From DATEJJ01 sp039649115 (GTDB lineage: Bacteria > Actinomycetota > Actinomycetes > Mycobacteriales > Micromonosporaceae), in contig JBBWZQ010000282.1 of assembly GCA_039649115.1 (NCBI GenBank), forward strand, positions 15,780 to 79,779: a stretch of DNA of 64,000 nt. The letters run 5' to 3'. The notes under the pieces are model-generated. The model was not told the DNA's origin, did not search any database, and was given only the letters and a program-made list of their open reading frames with translations. Both the position numbers and the translations under genes were made by a program. Shown here in pieces: positions 33,777-42,905 of this stretch (position 1 is its first letter; each line of letters starts with the position of its first letter).

Positions 33777-34795
33777 GTGTGCCGGTGCTGGAGCGGCTGA
33801 CCCGGGTCGGGCCACCGCGACCGCCGCCCCGCCGGTCCACCCGCTGGCTGGCCACCGCCGTCGTGTTCGCCGCGCTGGCGGCCTACCCGCTGGTCCTCGG
33901 TGACTCGAACGCCCAGGACATCGGCATCCAGGCGCTGACCTTCGGCATCGCGGCGACCGGCTGGAACGTGCTGGGCGGCTACACCGGCCAGATCTCGTTC
34001 GGCCACGCGCTGTACTTCGGCACCGGCGCCTACACCACCGCGATGCTGGTCCGCCACGACTGGTCGCCGTGGCTCGCCATCGCGCTGTCCCTGCCGGTGG
34101 CGGCCACGGTGGCGGTCGTCATCGGGTACCCGACGTTCCGGCTGCGCCACCACTACTACTCGATCGCCACGATCGCGGTCGCCGAGATCGTGCTCCTGCT
34201 GGTGACCACGACCGCGGCACTCGGACAGGCCAGCGGCCTGGAACTGCCGATCAAGGAGCCGTCCCTGGCCAACCTGCAGTTCTCCCTGCAGGACAAGCGG
34301 CCGTACTACTACGTGGCACTGGCGCTGTTCGGCCTGGTCGCCCTGGCGGTCATGGTGTTTCTCCGCGGACGGGCGGGCTGTTACGTCCGGGCCATCCGGG
34401 ACGACCAGGTCGCCGCCGCCGCGGTCGGCGTCCCGGTCCAGCGGTACAAGATGTATGCCGCGGTCCTGTCCGCCGTGACGACCGCGCTGGCCGGCGGCTT
34501 CTACGTCATGTTCGTCCTGTTCATCGATCCGCCCTCCGGGCTGGGGCTGGACCTGTCCGTCTCGTTCACCCTGATGGCCGTGCTCGGCGGAGCCGGCCGG
34601 TTCTGGGGCCCCCTGCTCGGCGCGTGGGTGCTGGTCGGCGTGCAGTTCCTCACCCGCCAGCAGTTCTCCGGCAGCGGCCGGTCGGTCGATCTGCTGCTCT
34701 ACGGCGCGTTGATTATCACGATCGCCGTGGTCGAGCCGGGCGGCATCATCGCGCTGATCGAACGGGTACGGCGCCGGATCCGGCGGTCGCCGTGA
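33773..34795 (+). CDS. Branched-chain-type ABC transporter permease, LivM type (second system)
   Basis: 340 residues, ATG overlapping the LivH stop. LivM features: TGWNVLGGYTGQISFGHALYFGTGAYTTA, GYPTFRLRHHYYSIATIAVAEI, coupling loop GCYVRAIRDDQVAAAAVGVPV and LGGAGRFWGPLLGA. About ten membrane segments with an Arg-rich cytosolic N-terminus. Confidence 0.9.
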   Translation: MSVPVLERLTRVGPPRPPPRRSTRWLATAVVFAALAAYPLVLGDSNAQDIGIQALTFGIAATGWNVLGGYTGQISFGHALYFGTGAYTTAMLVRHDWSPWLAIALSLPVAATVAVVIGYPTFRLRHHYYSIATIAVAEIVLLLVTTTAALGQASGLELPIKEPSLANLQFSLQDKRPYYYVALALFGLVALAVMVFLRGRAGCYVRAIRDDQVAAAAVGVPVQRYKMYAAVLSAVTTALAGGFYVMFVLFIDPPSGLGLDLSVSFTLMAVLGGAGRFWGPLLGAWVLVGVQFLTRQQFSGSGRSVDLLLYGALIITIAVVEPGGIIALIERVRRRIRRSP

Positions 34796-35508
34796 GCCTG
34801 CTGCGGGTGGACGGCCTGTCCCGCCGGTTCGGCGGGCTGCGGGCCAACCAGGACATCTCCTTCGCGGTGGCGGAGGGCAGCGTGGTGGGCCTGATCGGGC
34901 CCAACGGCGCGGGCAAGAGCACGCTGTTCGCGATGATCGCCGGTGCGGACCGGCCCACTTCCGGACATCTGCACTTCGCCGGTCGCGAGGTCACCGGCTG
35001 GTCTGCGCGGGAGGCGGTACGCGCCGGCGTCGCCCGTACCTTCCAGCTGATGCGGGTCTTCGGCTCGATGAGCGTGCTGGACAACCTGGTCGTCGCCGCG
35101 CACGTCCGGTACCCGGGCAGGCGCGCGGCCACGAACCGGGCCGAGCACGTCGCGCGGCAACTGGGACTCGTCGAGGTCGCCGACCTGCCGGCGGCCGGGC
35201 TCACCGCGGTCTGGAAGAAGCGCCTGGAAATGGGGCGTGCCCTCGCGACCGGGCCCCGCCTGCTGCTCCTGGACGAGGTGCTCTCCGGGCTGACGCCGAC
35301 CGAGGCCAACGAGGCGGTGGAGGTGGTACGCGGCCTGCGGCGCGACGGCATCACCGTGCTGATGGTGGAGCACGTGATGGAGGTGATCATGCCACTGTGC
35401 GACCGGCTGGTGGTGCTGCACCACGGCGAGAAACTCAGCGAGGGTACGCCGGCCGAGGTGGTGTCGGATCCGGACGTGGTCGAGGCCTACCTGGGCAGCC
35501 CGCTGTGA
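34792..35508 (+). CDS. ABC transporter ATP-binding protein, LivG type (second system)
   Basis: 238 residues, GTG start overlapping the LivM stop. Walker A GPNGAGKST, RTFQLMRVFGSMSVLDNL, Walker B LLLLDEVLSGLTPTE and switch VEHVMEVIMPLCD. The usual LSGG signature is degenerate: the segment reads LTAVWKKRLEMGRALATG, so the first residues of the C-loop are replaced (A-V-W-K). Asp-Glu of Walker B are intact. Other LivG proteins keep LSGG/ LSYG-like text, so this may be a slower or specialised ATPase. Confidence 0.88.
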   Translation: MSLLRVDGLSRRFGGLRANQDISFAVAEGSVVGLIGPNGAGKSTLFAMIAGADRPTSGHLHFAGREVTGWSAREAVRAGVARTFQLMRVFGSMSVLDNLVVAAHVRYPGRRAATNRAEHVARQLGLVEVADLPAAGLTAVWKKRLEMGRALATGPRLLLLDEVLSGLTPTEANEAVEVVRGLRRDGITVLMVEHVMEVIMPLCDRLVVLHHGEKLSEGTPAEVVSDPDVVEAYLGSPL

Positions 35509-36209
35509 TTCTCCGGGTGTCCGACCTGCACGTCGACTACGCGGGGGTGGCCGCCCTGCACGGCGTGCACCTCGACGTCGCGGAAGGGGAACTCGTCGCG
35601 CTGGTCGGCGCGAACGGTGCGGGAAAGAGCTCCCTGCTGGCCGCCGTCTCCGGGCTGCACCGGCCGATCCGGGGGCGGATCGAGTTCGGGGGGATGGACA
35701 TCGGCCGGCTCCCGGCCCACCAGGTCGCCCGGCACGGCGTGGTACTCGTGCCGGAGGGGCGGCGCCTGTTCGCACAGCAGACCGTGGTGCAGAACCTCGT
35801 GCTGGGTGCCTACCACCGGCCGGTGGGCGAGCGGGCCGCCAGCCTGGACCGCGTCTACCAGCTGTTCCCGGTGCTGGCCGAGCGGCGCGGCCAGCGCGCC
35901 GGTACGTTGTCCGGCGGCGAGCAGCAGATGCTCGCCCTCGGCCGGGCGCTGATGGGCCGGCCCCAGATGCTCATGCTCGATGAGCCCTCGCTCGGCATCT
36001 CCCCCAGGTACACCCGGATGGTGTTCGGCATCCTCGCCGAGATCCGCGCCGAGGGCACCACGATCCTGCTGGTGGAACAGAACCTGCGGGCGGCACTGGA
36101 CCTGGCTGACCGGGCGTACGTGCTGCAGACCGGCCGGATCGTGCTGTCCGGCCCGGCCGCCGACCTGGCCCGCTCCGACGACGTGCGCCGCTCCTATCTC
36201 GGCCTGTGA
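35505..36209 (+). CDS. ABC transporter ATP-binding protein, LivF type (second system)
   Basis: 234 residues, GTG start overlapping the LivG stop. Walker A GANGAGKSS, VLVPEGRRLFAQQTVVQNL, signature LSGGEQQMLALGRALMG, Walker B MLMLDEPSLGISP and switch LLVEQNLRAALDLADRAYVL: a textbook LivF. It ends 3 bases from the stop of the convergent ATP-grasp gene. Confidence 0.92.
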   Translation: MILRVSDLHVDYAGVAALHGVHLDVAEGELVALVGANGAGKSSLLAAVSGLHRPIRGRIEFGGMDIGRLPAHQVARHGVVLVPEGRRLFAQQTVVQNLVLGAYHRPVGERAASLDRVYQLFPVLAERRGQRAGTLSGGEQQMLALGRALMGRPQMLMLDEPSLGISPRYTRMVFGILAEIRAEGTTILLVEQNLRAALDLADRAYVLQTGRIVLSGPAADLARSDDVRRSYLGL

Positions 36210-36212
36210 TCG

Positions 36213-37469
36213 CTATCCGGCGAAAGCCCAGGACACGCCGCCCCGTGACGCGTTGACCACCTGGCCGCCGGCCGACGCCCGGACGGCGAGCCCGCTGGTC
36301 CGCTCCCCGTACAGGTACATGCCGAGGACGAAGTAGAAGGGGGCCGTCCGACCATCCGCGGACGGCAGGTCCAATGTGGACGCTGGCACGAACCGTTGGC
36401 ATGTCCAGGCCTCGACCTGCGCGGCGAGCAGCGCCTGCCGGAGGTCGTCGCGCGAATGCTGTCGCCCGATCAGGACACCCTCGCCACCGTAGGTGTAGCT
36501 GCGCTTGAACACGTAGTCGTCCTTGGCCGCCAGCGTCGCCCGGAGGTTGTCCCGGCACAACTCGAAGGTGTGCGGCACATGCCGCTGGATCACCGCCAGC
36601 TCCCCCTCGTCGAGCAGGTGGTGGTATCGCGGGTCGCAGAGCAGCGAGAACCACCGGCGGTGCATCTTCAGCTCGGCCTCGAACATGCAGGAGAAGGTGG
36701 CTCCGCTGGCGCGGACCGCCGACAGGAAGGCACCGCCGTCCTCCGTGTCGTCCAGCGTGACCAGCCGGTGGACCAATGTCCTTCCCGCCTCGTCCCGGCG
36801 GAGCCATTCAGGTCGGTAGCACAGCTCGTCGCAGTAGACGACCTCGATCTCCGGCGCCATCAGCTTCAGGTATTCCTGCAGCAACCGGTGTTGACCGTAG
36901 CCCAGCCGCCGGTGCCTGGCCGAGTCCAGGATGACGATCCGTGCGAGTCCGGCGCGCGTGCACTCACTGACGTACTGGTATGCCAGCTCCCGGAACGGCG
37001 ACACCCCGCAGACCGGCCGGCCGAGCAGCTCGGCGAACAACCTCGCGCTGTGGTAACTCTCGCCGCCGCCCACCCCGGAGAAGTGGTTGACCTCGCAGAA
37101 GTAGTAGCCGGAGTCCGTCGGGACGATGTCGGCACGCAACATCCTGAACCTGCTCGATGCCACGTCGGTCCAGTCGATGCGGGACGCCATCGCCGGCGGC
37201 ACCCGGAACATGTCCGTCAGATCATCGGCGGACAGCGTCGAGCACAGGTGGCGCACCAGCTTCTCCTGGGCATTGACCAGCGCGACCGTCGCCGCACCCA
37301 GCGCACCGTGCGTCGCCGGGTCCAACCGGAAATAGTACGGAAGCGAGCGCAGCGCGACGCCGACGTCCGCCAGCAGCCGGTCGGCGCCGCGCGACGCCAT
37401 CGCGTAGTCAGCCGCGCTGTGCTTCCGCCGCTGGTCCGCCACGAAGGTGCGGTTGTCGCTGGCGAACAT
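36213..37469 (-). CDS. ATP-grasp-like ligase, circularly permuted/glutathionylspermidine synthase-like type
   Basis: 418 residues, ATG directly following the MFS stop. The middle reads FRMLRADIVPTDSGYYFCEVNHFSG, like the E-x-N metal-binding strand that in circularly permuted ATP-grasp proteins comes before the ATP lysines. Later YVFKRSYTYGGEGVLIG supplies the Lys and glycine-rich loop, followed by WTCQRFVPAS. This order differs from the ligase at 16443. It may form another amide bond, for example to glutamate or an amine. It is the last gene of a fourteen-gene minus-strand operon. Family placement is by motif order, so moderate. Confidence 0.65.
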   Translation of the reverse strand: MFASDNRTFVADQRRKHSAADYAMASRGADRLLADVGVALRSLPYYFRLDPATHGALGAATVALVNAQEKLVRHLCSTLSADDLTDMFRVPPAMASRIDWTDVASSRFRMLRADIVPTDSGYYFCEVNHFSGVGGGESYHSARLFAELLGRPVCGVSPFRELAYQYVSECTRAGLARIVILDSARHRRLGYGQHRLLQEYLKLMAPEIEVVYCDELCYRPEWLRRDEAGRTLVHRLVTLDDTEDGGAFLSAVRASGATFSCMFEAELKMHRRWFSLLCDPRYHHLLDEGELAVIQRHVPHTFELCRDNLRATLAAKDDYVFKRSYTYGGEGVLIGRQHSRDDLRQALLAAQVEAWTCQRFVPASTLDLPSADGRTAPFYFVLGMYLYGERTSGLAVRASAGGQVVNASRGGVSWAFAG

Positions 37470-39020
37470 TCAGTGCCTACCGGCAAAACGGTTCCCGCGC
37501 CGGTGCCTCGCGCGACGGACCGCGGATGCCGTCACGAAGCCGAGGGTGAGCAGCGCGAGCACGATGAACGCCATCGCGAACGTGTCGTGCAGCGCCATCA
37601 TCCGGCCCGCGTCGACCAGGTGCGGCCCGGCGGTGTCCCGGCCGAGGGCCGCGCTGTGGCGGGTCTCGCGGAACACCACGAATGCCGCGCAGGATGCCGC
37701 TCCGATCGATCCACCGAGACTTCTGGAGATGTTGAACAGCAGCGATCCGGACGGCGCAGCGGCCGACGTCAGCGCCCGGGTGACCATCAGGCCGAGCGAG
37801 GCCAGCACCAGACCGGCGCCCACGGACCGGGCCACCTGCGAGGCGATGATCTCGCTGTCGGTCGGCGAGTCGCCCGCGAGAAACGGTACGAGCGCGCTCA
37901 TCGCGAAGATCGCGGCACCGGTCACCGACACGAGGTACACGTCGACGTGCCGCAGCAGGACGGGCAGTGCCAGCGAGACCGCCAACAGCACCACGCCACC
38001 GTAGAGCGCGACCGTGCCGATCCGGCTGACCGAGTATCCCAGGGTCGTCAGGTAGTACGGAATCAGGAAGTAACTGGCATACACCGCCGCACCGACGGCG
38101 ACGTTGAACGCACACGTGAGCAGGAACGGCACGTGACGCAACAGGCGCAGATCGACCAGCGGATGTCGCGTCCTCAGTTCGTTCACCACGAAGACGGCCA
38201 GCATCGCCACTGCCGCGCCGGCGGCCACGCTCACGACGGGCGAGGCGAACCACCCTCGGTTGTTGCCCGAGTCGAAGACGTACTGGGTGCAGTACAGTGC
38301 CAGCACGGCGGCGCCCACGCTCATCAGGCTCACCCTCCTGCCGAGCCGGGGGCTGCCCGCCGGCCGGTCGCGCAGGCCCGGCACGGCGAGCCACAGCGCG
38401 AACGCTCCGATCGGTATGCACACGTAGTACAGGGCACGCCAGCTGTACCAGCCGGCGAGCGTGATGCACAGCACCGGCCCCAGGACGGCCGATCCCGTGA
38501 CGATGAGGGAGAAGGCGGAGATCGCCTTCGGGTGCTCCCGACCCCGCATCAGGACGACGATCAGGTAGTAGGCGAAGGGCATGATCGCGCCGCTGGCCAT
38601 GCCCTGCACGACGCGGGCCACCAGCAGGCTCTCGAAGCTCCACGCGTTGGCGCTCAGCAGCGAACCGGCGACGAAGCAGGAAACCAGCAGGATCAGATAG
38701 GTTCTCGGCGGGAACACGCGGGTCAGGTAGGCGCTCAGCGCGAGGGTGACCAGTTCGGCGGTCGCGTACGCGGAAATCACCAGCGCGCCTTTGTCCAGCG
38801 AGGCGTGCAGGCTGTGTTGGATGCTGCCCAGGGCGCTGCTGGTCATCGTCAGGTCCAGGACCGTCATGGCCGCCGCGACGATCGTTCCGAGGACCGCGCG
38901 CCAGCGAAGTGGCGGCGCCGCCGCGTCAACCGGCGCCGCCACGGCCGTCCGGGCGCGGTGCTTCGCCGGACCGGCCGGCAGCTCGTCCGGCCCGGCCCTG
39001 CTCAGCACTTCATGCCCCAC
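37470..39020 (-). CDS. MFS transporter, DHA2 (14-segment) type
   Basis: 516 residues, GTG start 19 bases inside the methyltransferase gene. About 14 hydrophobic segments, a DxTMTSSALGSIQ start like EmrB/QacA (motif D1), an Arg-Val-Val-Gln-Gly helix and the GPVLCITLAGWYSWRALYY antiporter-type motif C region. DHA2 proteins export drugs and secondary metabolites using the proton gradient. Likely export or self-protection for the locus product. Confidence 0.88.
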   Translation of the reverse strand: MGHEVLSRAGPDELPAGPAKHRARTAVAAPVDAAAPPLRWRAVLGTIVAAAMTVLDLTMTSSALGSIQHSLHASLDKGALVISAYATAELVTLALSAYLTRVFPPRTYLILLVSCFVAGSLLSANAWSFESLLVARVVQGMASGAIMPFAYYLIVVLMRGREHPKAISAFSLIVTGSAVLGPVLCITLAGWYSWRALYYVCIPIGAFALWLAVPGLRDRPAGSPRLGRRVSLMSVGAAVLALYCTQYVFDSGNNRGWFASPVVSVAAGAAVAMLAVFVVNELRTRHPLVDLRLLRHVPFLLTCAFNVAVGAAVYASYFLIPYYLTTLGYSVSRIGTVALYGGVVLLAVSLALPVLLRHVDVYLVSVTGAAIFAMSALVPFLAGDSPTDSEIIASQVARSVGAGLVLASLGLMVTRALTSAAAPSGSLLFNISRSLGGSIGAASCAAFVVFRETRHSAALGRDTAGPHLVDAGRMMALHDTFAMAFIVLALLTLGFVTASAVRRARHRRGNRFAGRH

Positions 39021-39799
39021 GCGTACACGGTCATCGACCGGATGTCCATGAAGTCAGGGTCTTCGCACAAGGACAGCACCGCGTCGACGTCCCGGCCGGT
39101 GAGCAGCCGCCGATCGACGAGGTAGGCGCCCTCCTGCCGGATGTTCGCGATCGCCAGTTGGCCGTACGGGCCCTTCTCGCCGAGGCAGTTGGCTTTCGTC
39201 AGCACGGCGACGTCGCGCAGGCCGGCGCGCGCCAACTGGGACGGGAGGGTCTGTGCCCAGGTCATGTCGGTGCCCTGCGCGCGCCAGGCTGTCTCCAGGG
39301 CGCCGAAGAAGCGCCGGACCGGCTCGTGTGTCGAACCCGCCGCGGGCATGCACAGCGGATCGCCGATGACCAACCAACCACCCGGCGCCAACCAACGCAC
39401 TGCCGCGGCAGTCACCGACTCGCGCTCGGCAAGGTGACAGAACGTGCAGCGCGAGTGGATGAGGTCGAACGACCCCGGCGGGAAGTCGAGGGAACAGATG
39501 TCGCCGCTACGCCACTGCAGGTTGTCCGTCCGCTGGCCGTCGAGGTACCGCGTGTCGGTGTCGACCGCGACGACGGTGCCGTCGTGGCACTCCGTGGCCA
39601 ACCAGCGCGCGATCGAGCCGGCACCCGCGCCGATCTCCAGGCACCGCCACGTCGGGCTCAGCCCGATGGTCCGCAGGACGGCCCGCGTGTCCGGATCACC
39701 CCACGCTTCCAGCAGCCGGAGCCGCTCGAACTCCGCCGGAGTGTCCTTGCTCAGCGCACCCGACGAGTAGTCGGTTGCCAAGGTCACCTCTTGACTCAT
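39002..39799 (-). CDS. SAM-dependent class I methyltransferase
   Basis: 265 residues, ATG with AGGAG upstream. SAM motif I is WRCLEIGAGAGSIARWLA (about 50-67), followed by the acidic end of strand two (VAVDTD), motif II SGDICSLDFPPGSFDLIHSR and motif III LAPGGWLVIGDP. It is a small-molecule methyltransferase; O, N or C target unknown. It starts 11 bases after the amidase gene. Confidence 0.87.
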   Translation of the reverse strand: MSQEVTLATDYSSGALSKDTPAEFERLRLLEAWGDPDTRAVLRTIGLSPTWRCLEIGAGAGSIARWLATECHDGTVVAVDTDTRYLDGQRTDNLQWRSGDICSLDFPPGSFDLIHSRCTFCHLAERESVTAAAVRWLAPGGWLVIGDPLCMPAAGSTHEPVRRFFGALETAWRAQGTDMTWAQTLPSQLARAGLRDVAVLTKANCLGEKGPYGQLAIANIRQEGAYLVDRRLLTGRDVDAVLSLCEDPDFMDIRSMTVYAWGMKC

Positions 39800-39810
39800 G
39801 GTCTCCTGCC

Positions 39811-41283
39811 TTACTCGTCGTGCCTCGCCGCCAGCGCGGGCGGCCGGCGGTGGCGCTGGCCCAGTTCTGTCTCCAGAGCGGCGGCCACCCGCAACAGCGT
39901 CGCCTCGTCGAACGGTCGCCCGACCAGCTGCAGACCGATCGGCAGGCCGTTGCCGGCGAACCCGGTCGGCAGGGACAGCGCCGGGTGCCCGGTCACGTTG
40001 AACGGAATGGTCTGCATGTCGTTCGCCAGCCTCGGCGGTGGCCAGTCCTCGGGAAAGTCGGCGAACCTCGCTGCCGTGGTCTGCCCGCAGGCGGTGACCA
40101 GTACGTCGTGGCGACCGAACACCCGCTGCTGCAGCGCCCTCGTCAACTGGCGCCGGACGTCGTGTGCCCGCTGCAGGTCGGCCGCCCCGATGCCGGCCCC
40201 CGGCATGACGCGCTGGTAGGTGAAGCGCCCGAACGATCGTGGACGCCGCCGCAGGTCGTCCTCGTGGACGGCGAACGCCTCCGCCGCCATGATGACGCGG
40301 CCACACGCGTTGAACAGGCCGTAGGCCGGCAGCTCGACCTCGTCGACCGTCGCACCCAGCCGGTCGAGCACCGCCAGCGCCTGCTCGATGACCGCCACGA
40401 CGTCCGGCATCGTCGCGGCATCGCTCGCGTACCAGGCCGGCGAGTGCGCCACCCGCAGGCCGTCGACGCCACCGGACAACCCGGCCGCGTAGTCGGGCAC
40501 CGGCACGTCGCTGGTGCGCGGGTCTGCCGGGTCGGCGCCGGCGATCACCTGGAGCGCGGCGGCCGCGTCGCCGACGGTCCAGGCGAGCGGCCCGAAATGG
40601 TCCATTGTGGACGACAACGGGTGGGCGCCGGTGCCGGACACCCGTCCGTATGTTGGTTTGAGGCCGACCGCGCCGCAGTGGAACGCCGGACCACGGGTCG
40701 ACCCGCTGGTGTCGGAGGCGATCGCCACCCGGACCAACCCGGCGGCCACCGCGGCTCCGGCGCCGGACGACGAGCCGCTGGGTACGTGGTCCTCGCTCCA
40801 CGGGTTGCGGGCCGGCGGGAAGGGCAGGTCGAAGCTGGGGCCACCGATGGCGAACTCGTACGTCGTCAGCTTTCCGAGCAGGACGCCACCGCCCGCGCGC
40901 AGCCGGCTCTCCACGGTGCTGTCCTCGCTCGGCACGTGGTCGGCGGTCAACCAGGAGACGTTGGTCGTCGGTATTCCTCGTGCGTCGAAGATGTCTTTCA
41001 AGGCATAGGGGATCCCGTGCAAGGGCCCGCGATCCACGCCGGCCTCCAGCTCTCGATCAGCCCGCGCGGCGCGGCGGAGCGCCACGTCGTCCGTCACCAG
41101 TACGAACGCGTGCAGCGCCGGGTCCAGCTCCTCGATCATCGCCAGTGCGTGCCGGGTGAGCTCCGCGGACGTGAGCCCACCGGAACGCAGCAGCGCGCCC
41201 GCTTCCCGGATCGACAGGTCGCTGAGCGACGCCGGTGCCTGCCTGGGAGCCGCCGCGTCAAGCACCCGGTGGCTCCGTCTCAT
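39811..41283 (-). CDS. Amidase signature-family hydrolase (AtzE/GatA-like)
   Basis: 490 residues. The Ser-cis-Ser-Lys triad is visible: Lys in GIPYALKDIFDARG, and the Gly-Ser-rich SGSSSGAGAAVAAGLVRVAIASDTSGSTRGPA containing both serines. It is preceded by a 60-codon gene of the AtzG type, an arrangement known for AtzE and HpxY/HpxX amidases, where the small subunit acts like GatC. It would hydrolyse or transfer an amide. In this operon it could trim a precursor or open an intermediate. The start at 41283 overlaps the small gene by 26 bases. Confidence 0.87.
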   Translation of the reverse strand: MRRSHRVLDAAAPRQAPASLSDLSIREAGALLRSGGLTSAELTRHALAMIEELDPALHAFVLVTDDVALRRAARADRELEAGVDRGPLHGIPYALKDIFDARGIPTTNVSWLTADHVPSEDSTVESRLRAGGGVLLGKLTTYEFAIGGPSFDLPFPPARNPWSEDHVPSGSSSGAGAAVAAGLVRVAIASDTSGSTRGPAFHCGAVGLKPTYGRVSGTGAHPLSSTMDHFGPLAWTVGDAAAALQVIAGADPADPRTSDVPVPDYAAGLSGGVDGLRVAHSPAWYASDAATMPDVVAVIEQALAVLDRLGATVDEVELPAYGLFNACGRVIMAAEAFAVHEDDLRRRPRSFGRFTYQRVMPGAGIGAADLQRAHDVRRQLTRALQQRVFGRHDVLVTACGQTTAARFADFPEDWPPPRLANDMQTIPFNVTGHPALSLPTGFAGNGLPIGLQLVGRPFDEATLLRVAAALETELGQRHRRPPALAARHDE

Positions 41284-41440
41284 CGAGGCCGTCGCCGGCG
41301 CGCAACAGTGCGGTCATCTCGCGCAGCGCCCGGTAACCGTGCAGCACGCCGCCCAGGAGGTCCGGCGGCACGTCGATGTCCAGGCGCCGGCTCACGGCCG
41401 CGAACTCGCGCTCGACCGCATCCTCATCCGGTGACGTCAT
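41258..41440 (-). CDS. AtzG-like small amidase subunit
   Basis: 60 residues. The sequence VSRRLDIDVPPDLLGGVLHGYRALREMTALLRA matches the pattern of the short AtzG/HpxX (DUF4089) family: about I.I....R..V...L..L...A..L. These proteins are GatC-like partners of amidases. It overlaps the peptidase gene upstream by 17 bases and the amidase gene downstream by 26, so the three are translationally coupled. Confidence 0.72.
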   Translation of the reverse strand: MTSPDEDAVEREFAAVSRRLDIDVPPDLLGGVLHGYRALREMTALLRAGDGLDETEPPGA

Positions 41441-42905
41441 CGGACCCCGGCATTCGTGGACCTGCTCCGCGCTGCGCGACGAGCCAGGCCTCGATCTCGC
41501 GCGACGACGTGGGCAACGACTCGGACAACACGCGCGCGCCGTCGCCCGTGATCAGGACGTCGTCCTCGAGCCGGACGCCGATGCCCCGAAGCTCCGCGGG
41601 CACCAGCTCGTCGTGCGGCTGGAGGTACATCCCGGGTTCCATGGTCAGCACGTAGTTCTCGCGCAGGACGCCCTCGGCGTACGCCTCCGGCCTGGCGTGA
41701 CCGCAGTCGTGGACGTCCAGCCCGAGCATGTGCCCGAACCCGTGCAGCGTCCACCGGCGGTAGACCTGGCTGTTCTTGTCCAGCGCCTCGTCCACGCCGG
41801 ACTTCAGGATCCCGAGGTCGCGCAGTCCCTCGGCGAGAACCGACATGCACGTCAGGTGGACGGTGCGGAACTCCACGCCGGGAGCCATCACGGCCAGCCC
41901 CGCGCACCGGGACGCGTGGACGATGTCGTACACGTCGCGCTGCGCCGTGGTGAACGTGCCGGAGACCGGCAGGACCCGGGTCACGTCCGCCGTGTAGCCG
42001 TTGACGTTCTCGACGCCCATGTCGATGAGCAGGATCTGGCCCGGCTCGACGAGCCCGTCGTTGCGCGACCAGTGCAGGATCGTGGACCGTGGGCCGCCCC
42101 CGACGACCGAGCTGTACCCGAGCCCGTTCCCCGAGTACCGGGCGCGCAGCGCGAAGATCCCGTCGACGAACCGCTCGGCGACCGGCGTGTCGGCCGGCAA
42201 CCGCCGGGCCACGTCCTCGAATCCCAGCACGGTGGCGTCGACCGCGTCCCGCAGCTGCTCGATCTCCCATTCGTCCTTCTCCAGCCGCAGCTCGGACAGG
42301 ACGCTGGCGAGCAGCGCGTCGCTCGGCGCATGCTCGGAGCTCGTGGGCGGCAGCGAACCGTCGATGCGCGCGTCGTAGCCGCGCAGGACACGGGTCGTCC
42401 CGGACGAGGCCGCTCGCCGCACCGTGTCCGGCAGATCCGCCAAGGTGCGGGTGTCGATCTCGAGTACGGTGGACTTCTCCCGTTCGGAATGGCGCCTGCC
42501 GTGCCAGATCTCGCCGCCCATCCGGTCCAGGTACGCCAGGCCCGAGGCCGTGTCGGATCGCGGCTGCACGTACAGGACGGCATCGTGTCCGGTGGGCGTC
42601 GGGTGCATGACCAGCACCGAGTTGGGATCCTGGTCGCCGGTCAGCCAGAGGAAGTCGCTGCCGCCCCGGAAGAGGTAGGGCGCGCCGAACGTACGCGAAC
42701 GGATGTTTCCGGTCGGGATCACGAGAGTGTCGCCCGGGAACGCCGCCGACAGCCGGGCGCGGCGCTGGGCCAGGTTCTTGACCTGTGGCACCGGGGTGAG
42801 GTCGATCGCCTCCTCCCGCCAGCCCGCCACCATGAAATCGAGGAACTGTTGGGGAAGGTTCGCGTCGTGCGCTCCCGAGATCTCTTCCCGTCCGATGTTA
42901 GGCAC
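41424..42905 (-). CDS. M24-family metallopeptidase (Xaa-Pro aminopeptidase-like)
   Basis: 493 residues from the GTG at 42905. The N-terminal domain has FRGGSDFLWLTGDQDPNSVL, typical of aminopeptidase P. The catalytic pita-bread domain shows all metal ligands: Asp in LLIDMGVENVNGYTADVTRV (two Asp), His in HGFGHMLGLDVHD, Glu in TMEPGMYL and Glu in GVRLEDDVLIT. It would remove an N-terminal residue before proline, or cleave an imidodipeptide. Within a likely peptide-producing operon it may mature or inactivate the product. Confidence 0.88.
   Translation of the reverse strand: MPNIGREEISGAHDANLPQQFLDFMVAGWREEAIDLTPVPQVKNLAQRRARLSAAFPGDTLVIPTGNIRSRTFGAPYLFRGGSDFLWLTGDQDPNSVLVMHPTPTGHDAVLYVQPRSDTASGLAYLDRMGGEIWHGRRHSEREKSTVLEIDTRTLADLPDTVRRAASSGTTRVLRGYDARIDGSLPPTSSEHAPSDALLASVLSELRLEKDEWEIEQLRDAVDATVLGFEDVARRLPADTPVAERFVDGIFALRARYSGNGLGYSSVVGGGPRSTILHWSRNDGLVEPGQILLIDMGVENVNGYTADVTRVLPVSGTFTTAQRDVYDIVHASRCAGLAVMAPGVEFRTVHLTCMSVLAEGLRDLGILKSGVDEALDKNSQVYRRWTLHGFGHMLGLDVHDCGHARPEAYAEGVLRENYVLTMEPGMYLQPHDELVPAELRGIGVRLEDDVLITGDGARVLSESLPTSSREIEAWLVAQRGAGPRMPGSDDVTG

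Noticed and set aside
31648..36209. Housekeeping leucine/isoleucine/valine importer
   Set aside because: Gene order fits, but the GntR-type operator and the divergent pxpBC genes tie it to the cluster; ligand left open.
36396..39125. A 909-codon frame on the plus strand with His/Gln/Arg-rich text
   Set aside because: Antisense shadow of the ATP-grasp and MFS genes, no recognisable fold.
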